A stretch of 64,000 bases of DNA from Alkalinema pantanalense. Its GTDB lineage: Bacteria > Cyanobacteriota > Cyanobacteriia > Leptolyngbyales > Leptolyngbyaceae. The notes below the pieces were generated by a model. The model saw only the letters and a list, made by a program, of their open reading frames with translations. It searched no databases and was not told where the DNA came from. The stretch spans positions 9,138 through 73,137 of the forward strand of contig NZ_JBLZFX010000021.1 in assembly GCF_050753345.1 (NCBI RefSeq), given 5' to 3'. Position 1 is the first letter of the stretch. The number at the start of each line of letters is the position of its first letter. Shown here piece after piece: positions 33,182 to 42,409 of this stretch. The position numbers were made by a program, and so were the translations under genes.

Positions 33182-35185
33182 CTAGCTCGCAGAGTTGCCA
33201 AGATAAGCGATCGGGTTCACCGTCCCACGACCGGGCAAGTGAATTTCGAAGTGGGTGTGTGGCCCAGTACTAAAACCAGTACTCCCCATCTCAGCAATTT
33301 GCTGACCTTGAGACACTTGCTGCCCCGACCGCACCAAGATGCGATTGTTGTGGGCATAGCGAGTCATACTGCCATCTGGGTGAGTCACTTCCACCAGGTA
33401 GCCATAGCCACCATCGTTCCAACCCGAGAAGGAGACGACACCGTTAGCAGAAGCAACCACTGGAGTACCCACTGGAGCCGCTACATCGATGCCTTTATGC
33501 ATCCGGCCCCATCTCCAGCCATAACCAGAGGTAAAGACCCCCTTAGCAGGCCAAATGTAGCCAGTCATCTTGCCATTGCCCTTACCTGGCAAATAGCTGT
33601 CGGGAGCTCCAATCGGCGGCAGGTCAGGAGACACCATTTTGCGCACTGAGGCTTGAACCACTGGTGCATAGGATTCTGAACCCAACGAAGCCCGAGCAAT
33701 CACTTGACGCTTCGGCTGTTCAGCCACAGGCAGGGTTTGCACCTTCTGCATTTGCTGGATCCGCTGTTGACCGATCGAGCGCACTTCGGACATCAAACTA
33801 TCCAAACGGCTACCTGACTTAAATTCAGGATTGACTGCCATCGGCTTAGGAGCATTCAGCGCAAGGGAAGGAGGAACAGGCGCAGCAGCCCGCTGAGGTT
33901 CCTTATATTGCACAGAACGGACGGTGGAGGAAGAATTGACAGCTTGGTACTTTTGACGCAGCTTAGCCACTTCAGCTACGAGATTCTCCACATACCGACC
34001 TTGAGGCTTCTCAGAATTCACTAAAGAATCCACCGTTGGCGGTTGAACCACCTTAGCATTCGGCAATGTATTCAGGTTCGGCGTCGAAAGTGCGATCGCT
34101 TCCGAAGACACAACCTTAGGGGAAGAAGTCGTGGAAGTTGCAGTCTTAACCGTAGGCACTTGACTAGAAGCAACCTTTACAGAATCCAACGATTCCGTAG
34201 AGGAAACTTGCTGCACTTCCGGCAAACCCTTAACTTCCGGCAAACTCTTAACCCGTGGGAGGGCAGCTAACCGTTCCCCAGCAGCAGACTGAGGAATCCG
34301 AATCACCTGATTCGCCTTCAGTAAATCAGGATTGTCAAGATTGTTCAGTGCAGCCAACTCGCGAGAAGATACACCATGATTCTTCGCGATCGTAGATAAG
34401 GTTTCACCAGAGTTAACTTGGTAGTTCGTGAAACCTTGGGTCGAAGCAACCACCGGCTGTTGCCCAGGCAACCGACTAGAAGCAAGCGTATTCAGAGACT
34501 CCTCAGACTTCAACTCCGCCAAACTTGACTTGAGACGATCCCGCTTGTCTTGCAGTTTCGAGAATGCCTCAGTTTGCTTGAGCTTAGCCGGACTATCCGC
34601 AATCTGGGGTAGATCCACAGCATCCGTTTGTGCAGAAGCCACTAACGTTTTGCTAGATACTGTCTCTACATTCGGTAGAACAACATCCGTTGATTGTGAG
34701 CTCACTACTTGGGTATTCGTAACCACCTGAGTCGCCCCAGGCACCTCCAAGATCTGGCCCACATACAAGGTAGACGAAGGTCTTAAGCCATTGGCCGTCG
34801 CCAATGCTTTGACATTCACACCGTACTGTGCAGCAATCTTCCAAAGGGTTTGCCCCTCTTGCACAGTATGGGTAATTACTTTGACTGCATCTGCTGACTT
34901 AGGTAAAGCAGCAGTCAGAGAGAGATCAGGTGCAGTTTGAGCAGATGGCTCAGTCGAGACAGGCTCAGATTGACTAGAGTCTTGACTAGTTGCTGCGTGA
35001 CTTTTCTGGGGTACCAGCAGGCCACAAGCCCCCACTGATAACGCCATTCCTAACATCGCAACGGAACCGTAGGTAAGACGATTCCCTTCCTGATTCGAGT
35101 CTTTCACTTGCTCCACTATGGCAGCGGAACCATCATCGGCACAGGCAGGAACAGACCTGACCTTCTGTGGAATTGTACGTTTCAA
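33182..35185 (-). CDS. Secreted peptidoglycan hydrolase with two LysM domains and an M23 domain
   Basis: About 667 residues. A hydrophobic segment (LTYGSVAMLGMALSVGACGLLV, about 40-60) is a signal or anchor. LysM 1 is at about 105-150 (HTVQEGQTLWKIAAQYGVNVKALAT). LysM 2 is at about 255-305 (NYQVNSGETLSTIAKNHGV). A long Ser/Thr/Val/Pro linker follows. The M23 domain (about 545-665) has GRMHKGIDVAAPVGTPV, YAHNNRILV and TGPHTHFEIH, so all zinc ligands are intact. It should cleave peptide cross-links in the envelope, or act as an NlpD/EnvC-type activator. TTG 35185 has AGGAGG 6 bases upstream; a TTG at 35200 overlaps that site. The preceding 937 bp are non-coding. Confidence 0.92.
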   Translation of the reverse strand: MKRTIPQKVRSVPACADDGSAAIVEQVKDSNQEGNRLTYGSVAMLGMALSVGACGLLVPQKSHAATSQDSSQSEPVSTEPSAQTAPDLSLTAALPKSADAVKVITHTVQEGQTLWKIAAQYGVNVKALATANGLRPSSTLYVGQILEVPGATQVVTNTQVVSSQSTDVVLPNVETVSSKTLVASAQTDAVDLPQIADSPAKLKQTEAFSKLQDKRDRLKSSLAELKSEESLNTLASSRLPGQQPVVASTQGFTNYQVNSGETLSTIAKNHGVSSRELAALNNLDNPDLLKANQVIRIPQSAAGERLAALPRVKSLPEVKGLPEVQQVSSTESLDSVKVASSQVPTVKTATSTTSSPKVVSSEAIALSTPNLNTLPNAKVVQPPTVDSLVNSEKPQGRYVENLVAEVAKLRQKYQAVNSSSTVRSVQYKEPQRAAAPVPPSLALNAPKPMAVNPEFKSGSRLDSLMSEVRSIGQQRIQQMQKVQTLPVAEQPKRQVIARASLGSESYAPVVQASVRKMVSPDLPPIGAPDSYLPGKGNGKMTGYIWPAKGVFTSGYGWRWGRMHKGIDVAAPVGTPVVASANGVVSFSGWNDGGYGYLVEVTHPDGSMTRYAHNNRILVRSGQQVSQGQQIAEMGSTGFSTGPHTHFEIHLPGRGTVNPIAYLGNSAS

Positions 35186-36122
35186 AAACGACCTCCTCAA
35201 TGTCCAGCGTTTAACTGTCCTCGAGCCATTTCAGCTTGCTGCCCTTGACTCATCACTGACCAGATGAATTTGCCATCTAGCCCTTTGGTCTAGGCGAACA
35301 GAACATCCAAGACAGATTACACCACTCTTGCCTACTTAGACAAATTTGAGATTACTCAACATGATGCAACATGAACTTGCCCAGATTAAATAGCAAACTT
35401 TCTTAGTTGGTGTCAACCAAGGGTGAAACTTAGCGCTCGAAATCTTTACCAAAAAGTAAAGTTACTTAAGTGTGTAATCTAGACGACGAATCACTTCAGT
35501 AACACAGCACACTAACACAGCGCACTGTAGCAAAGTTCCATTGACACTCTGCCCCAGTTTCCAGAGAGACTGTGCAGAAATCGAGGAGTAGCGTCCATTA
35601 CACTTTCCTCGATCGAGTCACACAGCCTTGCGGTTACTCGTACCCAGAGTTTCTTTATAACGATGAACACCCTAGTGATTTCCTCAACAAAGAAGATAAA
35701 TCAGGAAGATAGCATTCATTAGTTTTTTGGAACTTAGCCTCACACCGCACAAGAAGAGTTTCCTCAGCTTCTAGACTGGATACAAACAGCCTTCAAATTA
35801 CTAAGTGAGATCGCTGAAGTTTCTATTGTTTTTTTAAATCAAACAGTTAACCCTTCAGAAAATTAATATCTACAGATTTCTAATCATTTCCGGGTTATAC
35901 CGAATGGCTGAAATTCTTGAGGGAAGGCAGTTCTGAGGCTTTGAGTTCTAACATCCAGGATCATTGATTAGACTTTTCTATTGAGGGGCTCGCTCAAACT
36001 TATATGTGACAATAAAGCCTCAAAGTTAGGGGCAATTTCCTCAGAAATCCCAGCAATTTTTTTTGAAAGATAGAAAGTTTTAGTGGGCCAATCTCTTCCC
36101 TAGAACGGCCAATGCCTCCGCC
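35186..36122. other. 937-bp region without a gene, leader of the M23 peptidase
   Basis: No coding frame is convincing. It includes a local repeat of AACACAGC(A/G)CACT at about 35498-35526 and, nearer to trmL, AT-rich DNA with poly-T tracts. The leader could hold a regulatory RNA. I looked for the conserved blocks of the c-di-AMP (ydaO) riboswitch, which is known upstream of cell-wall genes, and did not find them. Confidence 0.5.
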
Positions 36123-36587
36123 CTATCCCAGCAGTTGACCTAGCTGACGACGGGCTTCAAACAATCCGATCGCCACACTTACGGACAGATTGAGGCTACG
36201 CACTTGTGGCTCTGCCATAGGAATTCGCAAAATATCATCGCAGGTTTCCAAGGCTTCCTTGGGTAATCCCTGGGTTTCGCAGCCAAACATTAACCAGTCG
36301 TCCTGCTGGTAGCAATAGTCTGCGTAGTTGACTGTTCCACCTGTACTAAATGCCAGTAAACGTCCACCCAATTGCTGCTGGTAGGTCTGAAAGTCAGCAA
36401 GCGAGTCGTGGTAGTGGAGGTTGACATACGGCCAATAATCAAGTCCAGCCCGTTTGAGGTAACGATCGCTGAGCTCAAACCCGAGCGGGCCCACAAGATG
36501 GAGTTCTGTTCTAGTAGCAGCGCAAGTTCGAGCAATATTGCCCGTATTTGGGGGGATTTCTGGATGAACAAGAACAATTCGGGGCAT
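36123..36587 (-). CDS. trmL: tRNA (cytidine/uridine-34 2'-O)-methyltransferase
   Basis: A 154-residue SPOUT (SpoU) methyltransferase. PRIVLVHPEIPPNTGNIARTCAATRTELHLVGPLGF (motif 1), YCYQQDDWLMFGCETQGLP (motif 2) and ILRIPMAEPQVRSLNLSVSVAIGLFEA (motif 3 with the trefoil knot) match TrmL, which methylates the wobble base of tRNA-Leu isoacceptors. It is a minimal SPOUT enzyme with no extra RNA-binding domain, as normal for TrmL. ATG start. Confidence 0.93.
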   Translation of the reverse strand: MPRIVLVHPEIPPNTGNIARTCAATRTELHLVGPLGFELSDRYLKRAGLDYWPYVNLHYHDSLADFQTYQQQLGGRLLAFSTGGTVNYADYCYQQDDWLMFGCETQGLPKEALETCDDILRIPMAEPQVRSLNLSVSVAIGLFEARRQLGQLLG

Positions 36588-36817
36588 AGATAACTCAAAG
36601 CTAGATCCAACAACTCAACTCAAAACCGCTAAAAGGCTGCGATTTATGGGTAGGAATAATAGATTTTATTAATGAGTGGCTCGCGGCGAAGGAATGATTA
36701 GATATATTAATCAATCAAACCCGCGAGAACTCTTTGAAACGGAAAACCTTAGGGTCAGCATCCACTATTTGGATCCACTTGAATGTATCCACTGGAAACG
36801 ACCTAGTCATGACCAGC

Positions 36818-37966
36818 TTATGCAACACAGGGTGGGCAAATTTCGCCTTGAAGTTCTCGTTCGCGAGTTTGCATGGAAAGAATCGCTTGTTGCACAATTT
36901 GCCTATTCTCCCAACCCTGCTCTTTCAATTTGAGCCATTGTTGAGCTTCGTTCCCTTCGCGCAGAATGCGTTTAAGGGGCAGCAAAAAGCAGCTAAAGCC
37001 ATATCGTTTCGCAGTATCCCAAACGTCATCGTAGATTTGCGCAATCCAATCCTGAGCGACGATCGATCTCCCATCGTGCCAGTGGTGAAGTGTGGCATTT
37101 AAACTGGCATGGGCAGCGGCTTGTTCGTTGGCATCTGCCATCACAACCAGATCTGCAGCACGGGTGGCCTGTGGCAGGTCGCTAGCCAGCAAAGGATCCA
37201 AGTCTGGATTTTCTAACAATTGTAGTAATCGGGCTTCCAGGAGTGCTGTAATTGCCAGCAGAGCGATCGGATCGCTAACCAAATCACAAATTCGTAATTC
37301 TAAGCGATTTAAGTTGTAGGGACGGCGATCTCCGTTGGGCCGAACCGATGACCAGAGGTGGCGGACATTCTGCATAGTACCAAGACGCAATTGTTCCTCC
37401 GTCCACTGAATGAAGTGGCGATGGCTTTCAAAGAGCGGAACTTGGGCTGGGGTTTTCGGAAAAACGGCCCAACGGCTTGAGTGAAAGCCCGTTACTTCTC
37501 CATTCAAGAGTGGCGATGCAGCGCTCAAGGCTAAATACAAAGGGGCTTCTAAGCGGATTAACCGACAAGCTCGCATCAGAACTTCTGGATCCTCAATACC
37601 AATATTGATATGCACACTAGCGGTAACGACTTTGGTGCCATAAGTCTGCTCAATATAGGTGTGATAGGGATTATTAGGATCCGATCGCTGAAACTGCTCA
37701 GTCCCCCCTAGCGATAGAGTGCTGCCAGGGATCAGCGTATAGTCTCCTAGGGTCGTCAGATACTGTCGCAGACGAGATCGGGGTTGCAGCAAATCACAGA
37801 GAGATCGTTCGTAGCGATAGCTGGGAGCGGTGGTGTACTCCACATTGCGACTATCTGGCTCCCGCACAAATCCCTCCAAATCCGCGACAATTTTGTCGGA
37901 TAAACCCACAATTTCGCCATTGGGTCGCCCTGTATAGACTTCAATTTCAAATCCTTTGGACAACAT
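36818..37966 (-). CDS. gshA: Glutamate-cysteine ligase, cyanobacterial type
   Basis: The first enzyme of glutathione synthesis (gamma-glutamylcysteine from Glu and Cys with ATP). About 382 residues from ATG 37966 (MLSKGFEIEVYTG), preceded by AGGAGA 9-10 bases upstream. FEIEVYTGRPNGEIVGLSDK at the N-terminus, RNVEYTTAPSYRYE, SVHINIGIEDP, GEVTGFHSSRWAVFP and YNLNRLELRICD fit the plant/cyanobacterial-like GCS family. An upstream extension of eight residues is not favoured. The protein should be cytosolic. Single gene with its own leader. Confidence 0.92.
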   Translation of the reverse strand: MLSKGFEIEVYTGRPNGEIVGLSDKIVADLEGFVREPDSRNVEYTTAPSYRYERSLCDLLQPRSRLRQYLTTLGDYTLIPGSTLSLGGTEQFQRSDPNNPYHTYIEQTYGTKVVTASVHINIGIEDPEVLMRACRLIRLEAPLYLALSAASPLLNGEVTGFHSSRWAVFPKTPAQVPLFESHRHFIQWTEEQLRLGTMQNVRHLWSSVRPNGDRRPYNLNRLELRICDLVSDPIALLAITALLEARLLQLLENPDLDPLLASDLPQATRAADLVVMADANEQAAAHASLNATLHHWHDGRSIVAQDWIAQIYDDVWDTAKRYGFSCFLLPLKRILREGNEAQQWLKLKEQGWENRQIVQQAILSMQTRERELQGEICPPCVA

Positions 37967-38496
37967 GGTGACATTTCTCCTAATTTGCAATCCCTAACTT
38001 TAAGCGGGCGAACCTTAGCGGACAGTGAATTTCATGAGAGCAGTTTCAACGGGGCGATCGATGGCGTTACCACCGCTACCACAGACTGTTACCACTATGT
38101 GCTTCCCCAATACCCCTAACAACAGGACGCTTCCGATCCTCTGGGTGAATATCGGGATAGACAGCGGGAATTCTAGGCAGATCAAATTAAGCCTATAAAG
38201 GTAAAGCACAAAATCAATGACAAACAAAAAATATAGGACTGAGAGCATCTTTTGACTCAGTCCCGTCTATGGCTGCGATAACCCTCTAGAAAAGTATTGA
38301 AGCCGATCGGGTGAAGCTATTTAAACGCACTCAAATTACGATCCCTGAGGGACAACTTCACGGTCAAACATCAACCCATCAAATATCTACCCTACGTGAT
38401 TGAACAACGGAGCCGTTGCAGATAGGACTTATTACGACACAAGTCGATCAGTCTATAGACTGGTCAAGACACAGCCATCCAGATGCAGGCTGATTA

Positions 38497-38609
38497 GACT
38501 AGTGGTCTGTCAATTTTGATTTTGTGCGTTAGTGATCTCCAGAATCCTTATGGAATAGTCGATTTGGAATAATGTCACTCACAATTTTAAGCTTGACGCT
38601 CCACTAGTC
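38497..38609. mobile_element. MITE-like element with 9-bp perfect and longer imperfect inverted ends
   Basis: GACTAGTGG (38497-38505) and CCACTAGTC (38601-38609) are perfect inverted ends. The match extends inward imperfectly (GTCAA; TTTTGTG against AATTGTG) for about 40 bp per arm. The interior is about 30 bp and has no coding frame. The 113 bp size, the inverted ends beginning next to a TA dinucleotide and the position in the gap between gshA and the DUF3318 gene suggest a non-autonomous derivative of an IS630/Tc1-like element. A clean target duplication was not found. Confidence 0.6.
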
Positions 38610-38650
38610 AGTCTAGATTCCGTCCGTTATCCGTCAATTAATCGTTTAGA

Positions 38651-39304
38651 TTAATAGTCAAATTCAGCCGCCGGGCTCCGTTGTTGCATTTTCTCCTTGG
38701 CTTTAGCAGCACTCTTTTTCAGCGCAGCTAAGCGACCTTCATAGCGCTGACGAAGTTTTTTCTTGGGGGTTTGCTCAATCAAAGTTTTAAGGGCACTTCC
38801 CAGACTTTTGTAAGCATTGGGTAAGGTATAGCCAAACCGAGTCGCTAATGCAATGGCCCGTTCATCCGCATCGATCGCTTCCTTCAGAACTTTATCCCCA
38901 TTGTTTTTGTTGTAGAGTCGCCAACCTGCAAAGCTCGATAAGCCAAGGGCCAGAAGTAACAACAGTCCATCTTGCACCCACAGTTCACCCACTGCGCCGC
39001 CTAAACCGATGGCCAATGCCGCCATTTCCCAACCATCCCGAGGCACAGTGTCCGCCTGTACTCGACCGACTTCATGCCAGAACAGCAAATTCCGCTGATC
39101 GATCGCCAACTGATCCCACTTGGGCATATCGATCTGAATTTCGATTTCATCCCGTCCAATTTCTTCAGAGGTAATGAGAGGGGGATTGACTGCGGTAGCA
39201 ACTTCGATCGTCACCCAACTTTGAAGTTCCGGCGGTAGTAAGGTCTTCAAACGCCGGAGTTCACTCATCTCAGCTCGGGCAGTCGAAGCGGCATAGGATG
39301 TCAT
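38651..39304 (-). CDS. DUF3318 family protein
   Basis: A 217-residue protein of a cyanobacterial/plastid-lineage family. Residues 1-100 are soluble (SELRRLKTLLPPELQSWVTI, DQRNLLFWHEVGRVQADTVP). One hydrophobic region (about 100-130, LWVQDGLLLLLALGLSSFAGW) suggests a membrane hairpin. The C-terminus is a basic helical part (LRQRYEGRLAALKKSAAKAK). The HEV-x(2)-Q motif resembles the metal-site region of a degraded metalloprotease, which I cannot confirm. ATG 39304 is chosen, with GGAG upstream. Function unknown. Confidence 0.82.
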   Translation of the reverse strand: MTSYAASTARAEMSELRRLKTLLPPELQSWVTIEVATAVNPPLITSEEIGRDEIEIQIDMPKWDQLAIDQRNLLFWHEVGRVQADTVPRDGWEMAALAIGLGGAVGELWVQDGLLLLLALGLSSFAGWRLYNKNNGDKVLKEAIDADERAIALATRFGYTLPNAYKSLGSALKTLIEQTPKKKLRQRYEGRLAALKKSAAKAKEKMQQRSPAAEFDY

Positions 39305-40099
39305 AGAACCCACTCCAGGAAGACGTTACAAGACTTTTTCCCATAATAGCGCGTGGGGGACAGGGATGAATGGTTGAGGATACCGACCCTTCTGTGGAGT
39401 AAATTCTCACCATTCTCCTAGCCAAGTCACCTGTGGAGATCAGCAAGCACTAGAGGAAAATCACGATCGACGAGGGGTCAATAGCGAGCTAGCGGGTGGG
39501 GAAGATTGCAGCCGACTCGTGGTGGAAGACACACCCGAGGGCGTAGAGGAACTGTCTGCAATAATCAGTAGCGGTGAAACGAGCGTCAGAAGAGCGATCG
39601 CGCCTCCACAGAGGTTTACTAACGGACGTCGCGGAGGTTCGGAAGAATGGTTCGGCTGACTGACTGATTGCATATTTTAGATTCATACCAACTCAACGAA
39701 GCCAAAAAATTTCATTCCAATCAAGGAAATTTTCCGTTACCCGCTTCATGAATACATCATGGAGTAACGAGGCTTCATGAAATCATTTTAACGAGGTCTG
39801 CCCAGAATTTGGTATCGCATAAGTACGATCTTTCAAGTCATAGATTCCGCACTTTTCTACTGAGACTCCACTCATTTTCGATTGCATAAGGCTTTCGAGG
39901 GATGCTCCCTCCTTCAATTGATGGATTCACGTCTCCCCTTAGATTCATCCTTTCATCACTGAAGGGAATCTGTTCTTCCATTAGGGATACTCACTGAAAT
40001 TACTGATCCTGTCCTGAACAGATCACTGCGGAAACGAGCAATTAACATCCGACAGCAAACTCACACCGATCAGCCAACGGATCAGTCCCCCTACTCGGA
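39305..40099. other. 795-bp region with little coding evidence
   Basis: Contains one possible small gene (39461-39673) and a hairpin GTTAC...GTAAC around 39736-39768, enclosing CTTCATGAATACATCATGG, with another CTTCATGAAAT copy at about 39774. The rest shows no gene, RNA or clear signal. Confidence 0.5.
39461..39673 (-). CDS. Possible small membrane protein
   Basis: An ATG-started frame of 70 codons. The predicted product has a charged N-terminus (MQSVSQPNHSSEPPRR), one hydrophobic segment (LCGGAIALLTLVSPLLII) and a Ser/Pro-rich tail. A second frame overlaps nearly all of it, and no ribosome binding site is visible. This is a weak call, kept because the hydrophobic profile looks like a real small membrane protein. 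Confidence 0.3.
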   Translation of the reverse strand: MQSVSQPNHSSEPPRRPLVNLCGGAIALLTLVSPLLIIADSSSTPSGVSSTTSRLQSSPPASSLLTPRRS

Positions 40100-40483
40100 C
40101 TACTCGGAGGTTGACCCACGCTGATCGGAGGGATGTTTCAAGCAATGATGAATCGCTTGGAGTTCCGCCAGAATAGCTTGCAACAGTTCTTGAGTTGCAT
40201 CGGGCGGACGGTTTTGGACTTCGATCGTCACTTGCTTAATGCGCAGCACATCCTTAGCGAAACGAGCCACTTCATTGGGGTGAAACAACAGAGGTTCATT
40301 CGCGTGGGAGCGCATTTCTGGGTTCAGCCGTTTGGCGTCATAGGGCGGGTTCAGCAAGTTGGGATCCGTGTTGGTATAGCGATAAACGGAGGCGCGCGAT
40401 CGCCCGAGGGTCTGTTGCACCGCATCAATATCCATCAGCTCAGTTTGCACCGTGGGCAAGGACGCAGAGAAATCAGGCTGCAT
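40100..40483 (-). CDS. Putative DNA-binding protein with helix-turn-helix-like core
   Basis: A 127-residue protein. The segment MDIDAVQQTLGRSRASVYRYTNTDP (about 17-41) reads as a helix-turn-helix of the excisionase/AlpA or resolvase kind. It is followed by LLNPPYDAKRLNPEM and LLFHPNEVARFAKDVLRIKQ, typical of winged MerR-like DNA readers. The C-terminus has a helical, possibly coiled stretch (ATQELLQAILAELQAIHHCL). A regulator of unknown target, or a plasmid- or element-related protein. ATG start. No mobile genes are adjacent, so the origin is unclear. Confidence 0.7.
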   Translation of the reverse strand: MQPDFSASLPTVQTELMDIDAVQQTLGRSRASVYRYTNTDPNLLNPPYDAKRLNPEMRSHANEPLLFHPNEVARFAKDVLRIKQVTIEVQNRPPDATQELLQAILAELQAIHHCLKHPSDQRGSTSE

Positions 40484-40606
40484 AAGACTCTCATAATAAG
40501 ACTAGACCTATGCATTGTAAGACAGTTGGGCAAATCGGTTGCAATCTCAGGATACGATCCTGAGATTGCAGCAATTATGAGGCAGTGAACATTCCGCAGG
40601 TGAGGC

Positions 40607-41419
40607 TTAGCGAAAAGGGGTTTGGCTTTCCAAGGCCACAGCGACATTCAACCAATCCAGCAGCACCTGTTCCAGTTGTTGCAATTCCCGAAACACTTCC
40701 TGGCGAACCCATTGACCGATCGCATCAAACGGTGTGAAGATGGCTCCCGTTTCCCACTGTAAGTCTTGGGCAACGGGCGTTAAATGATTCCCCTTCAACT
40801 TGCAGAGAGTCAGTTGATCGGGAAAACGCACTTGCAAAATGTTGGCTAGCGATCGGGTTTGATCGAGCGTGTCGTTGCTGAACTTGACCAGTAAATTACG
40901 AGAGACTGCGTATTGCTGGGCAATGAGCTGATTGGTGGCATCTGGTGAAGGCGTGAAGTCTATTGTGGAAGACGTCAAGGGTGCAAACTGTTGCAAGACT
41001 TGGGAAAACTGATCCATCAAGGGAATCGAATCCCGTGCTGCGAAGTTGTTAAAAGCCATCAACAGGTTGCCCGATCGCTCGACTTCAAACACACTGCCAA
41101 TTAATAGATGCAGCTTGCAGCCCATGCTATGCCCTAGGCCATAGATGGGTAGTTGATCGGAGATCTGTCCTGTGCTTTGCAAGTGATGCAGCGCCCGATC
41201 GAAACTCCAGAGAACATTCTCTGCAATACCAATGTGATCAAAGGTATTGATAAACGGCGTGGCGATCAGTCCATAGCCCGATCGCGCCAAACACTCCAAA
41301 AGCCGACGATAGGTCAACTGGGGGGCAGTAGCAACAAAGGCTCCCCCCAAAAAATGAACGATCGCAACGGGACGCGGCGGCAGCAATACCCAGTTTCCTG
41401 CAACTTCTTGCCAGATCAT
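40607..41419 (-). CDS. DUF1350 family alpha/beta hydrolase-like protein
   Basis: A 270-residue DUF1350 protein found in cyanobacteria and chloroplasts. WVLLPPRPVAIVHFLGGAFVA at the N-terminus, LLECLARSGYGLIATPFINTFDH, and PIYGLGHSMGCKLHLLIGS (GHSMG, nucleophile-elbow-like serine) show the alpha/beta hydrolase fold. The substrate is unknown. The protein is soluble. ATG start with AGGAAG upstream. Length normal for the family. Confidence 0.88.
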   Translation of the reverse strand: MIWQEVAGNWVLLPPRPVAIVHFLGGAFVATAPQLTYRRLLECLARSGYGLIATPFINTFDHIGIAENVLWSFDRALHHLQSTGQISDQLPIYGLGHSMGCKLHLLIGSVFEVERSGNLLMAFNNFAARDSIPLMDQFSQVLQQFAPLTSSTIDFTPSPDATNQLIAQQYAVSRNLLVKFSNDTLDQTRSLANILQVRFPDQLTLCKLKGNHLTPVAQDLQWETGAIFTPFDAIGQWVRQEVFRELQQLEQVLLDWLNVAVALESQTPFR

Positions 41420-41467
41420 GAACCTTCCTAGCGATGGCAGACCATCTCCTATTGTGCCGCGTCCTGA

Positions 41468-42409
41468 TTAAACCGTAGGCAGCAGATCCCCTAGTAAGGG
41501 CAATTCAGGAATATTTTCTGGATTCACCTCCAGTTGCGACGGTGGGGTGGGCAGAACAAGAACGGGATCAGGGAGTTCGCTGGAGAGGTTCGGGGAAGCT
41601 ACGGGCGTACTAACAGGCGGGCTAGGGAGCGTGGGGGGAGTCTCTAAAACCGGTGGCGGTGTAGGCACAGCCTCTGGGGTCGAGGCTGAGACCTCTAGTA
41701 AGGCAGGGGGCGCGATCGGGGACGTGGGCTCCACGTCCTTCCAGGCTTGCAGGGCGGGAGGCGCGGTCAAAGTATAGTCGTAGGCTTGCAGGACAGAAGT
41801 GCGTATCGCTAAACTGGTTGCGAGAGGAGCAGTCTGTACTTCTAATTTCCAGTCCCCTTTGAGAGTCGCTTTTCCAGTGGTATTGTTAGACGCCACAATA
41901 TCAGCCCCTAATTTTTGGCTGAGTTCTTGCAGAAATTGGCTACCAATCTCTCCTGCGGCGATATTTGACCCATATAGCAAAACATCCGCACCGGGTAGTA
42001 GCGATCGCTGCCAGACCGCAAGCTTTGCTGAATTGTTAGCGAGGTTCCCCAAGGAAAGCTGGCTATTCCCTAGATAGATCTTTCCAGTGTCGCCATAACT
42101 AATTAAGTGAACCGCTGATAATTCAGTTTTCTGCGCCAGAATTTCAGTGATTTGATCCATTCCATTAAGCGTTGGATCAAGGATCACCACCTCAATTCCC
42201 CGACGAATCCCTGGCAAGAGTTTCTGATAATCCTGAATCTGCCCATCAATAAAAGCAATTTCCTGACGCGAAGCAATCACGTTTGGCAGTCCAGGGTTCG
42301 GCAATGGCCTTGGAGAGCCTAGCCCAGGTAATAAACCCGGATCCGGCAGCCCAACATTCGTACCTGAATTGGAGGCTGAGTTAGATAACGATTGTTCAGA
42401 AACCAGCAT
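41468..42409 (-). CDS. Stand-alone DUF4347 protein with Pro-rich tail
   Basis: A 313-residue protein. The central domain (about residues 45-215) is DUF4347: IASRQEIAFIDGQIQDYQKL, RRGIEVVILDPTLNGMDQIT, AVHLISYGDTGKIYLGNSQL, SLLPGADVLLYGSNIAAGEIG and GADIVASNNTTGKATLKGDW. In most proteins I know, DUF4347 sits at the N-terminus of very large calcium-binding surface adhesins. Here the protein stops after a Pro/Ser/Val linker (PTPPPVLETPPTLPSPPVS). It may be a truncated remnant or a short functional variant. No signal peptide is seen. ATG start. Confidence 0.85.
   Translation of the reverse strand: MLVSEQSLSNSASNSGTNVGLPDPGLLPGLGSPRPLPNPGLPNVIASRQEIAFIDGQIQDYQKLLPGIRRGIEVVILDPTLNGMDQITEILAQKTELSAVHLISYGDTGKIYLGNSQLSLGNLANNSAKLAVWQRSLLPGADVLLYGSNIAAGEIGSQFLQELSQKLGADIVASNNTTGKATLKGDWKLEVQTAPLATSLAIRTSVLQAYDYTLTAPPALQAWKDVEPTSPIAPPALLEVSASTPEAVPTPPPVLETPPTLPSPPVSTPVASPNLSSELPDPVLVLPTPPSQLEVNPENIPELPLLGDLLPTV

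Noticed and set aside
35201..35460. c-di-AMP (ydaO-type) riboswitch upstream of the M23 hydrolase
   Set aside because: Such riboswitches control cell-wall hydrolases in several bacteria, but the conserved core blocks were not found on the minus strand.
38015..38248. 77-codon frame with hydrophobic start upstream of gshA
   Set aside because: The hydrophobic part comes from AT-rich DNA; no ribosome site and no family. It may be considered again if expression is found.
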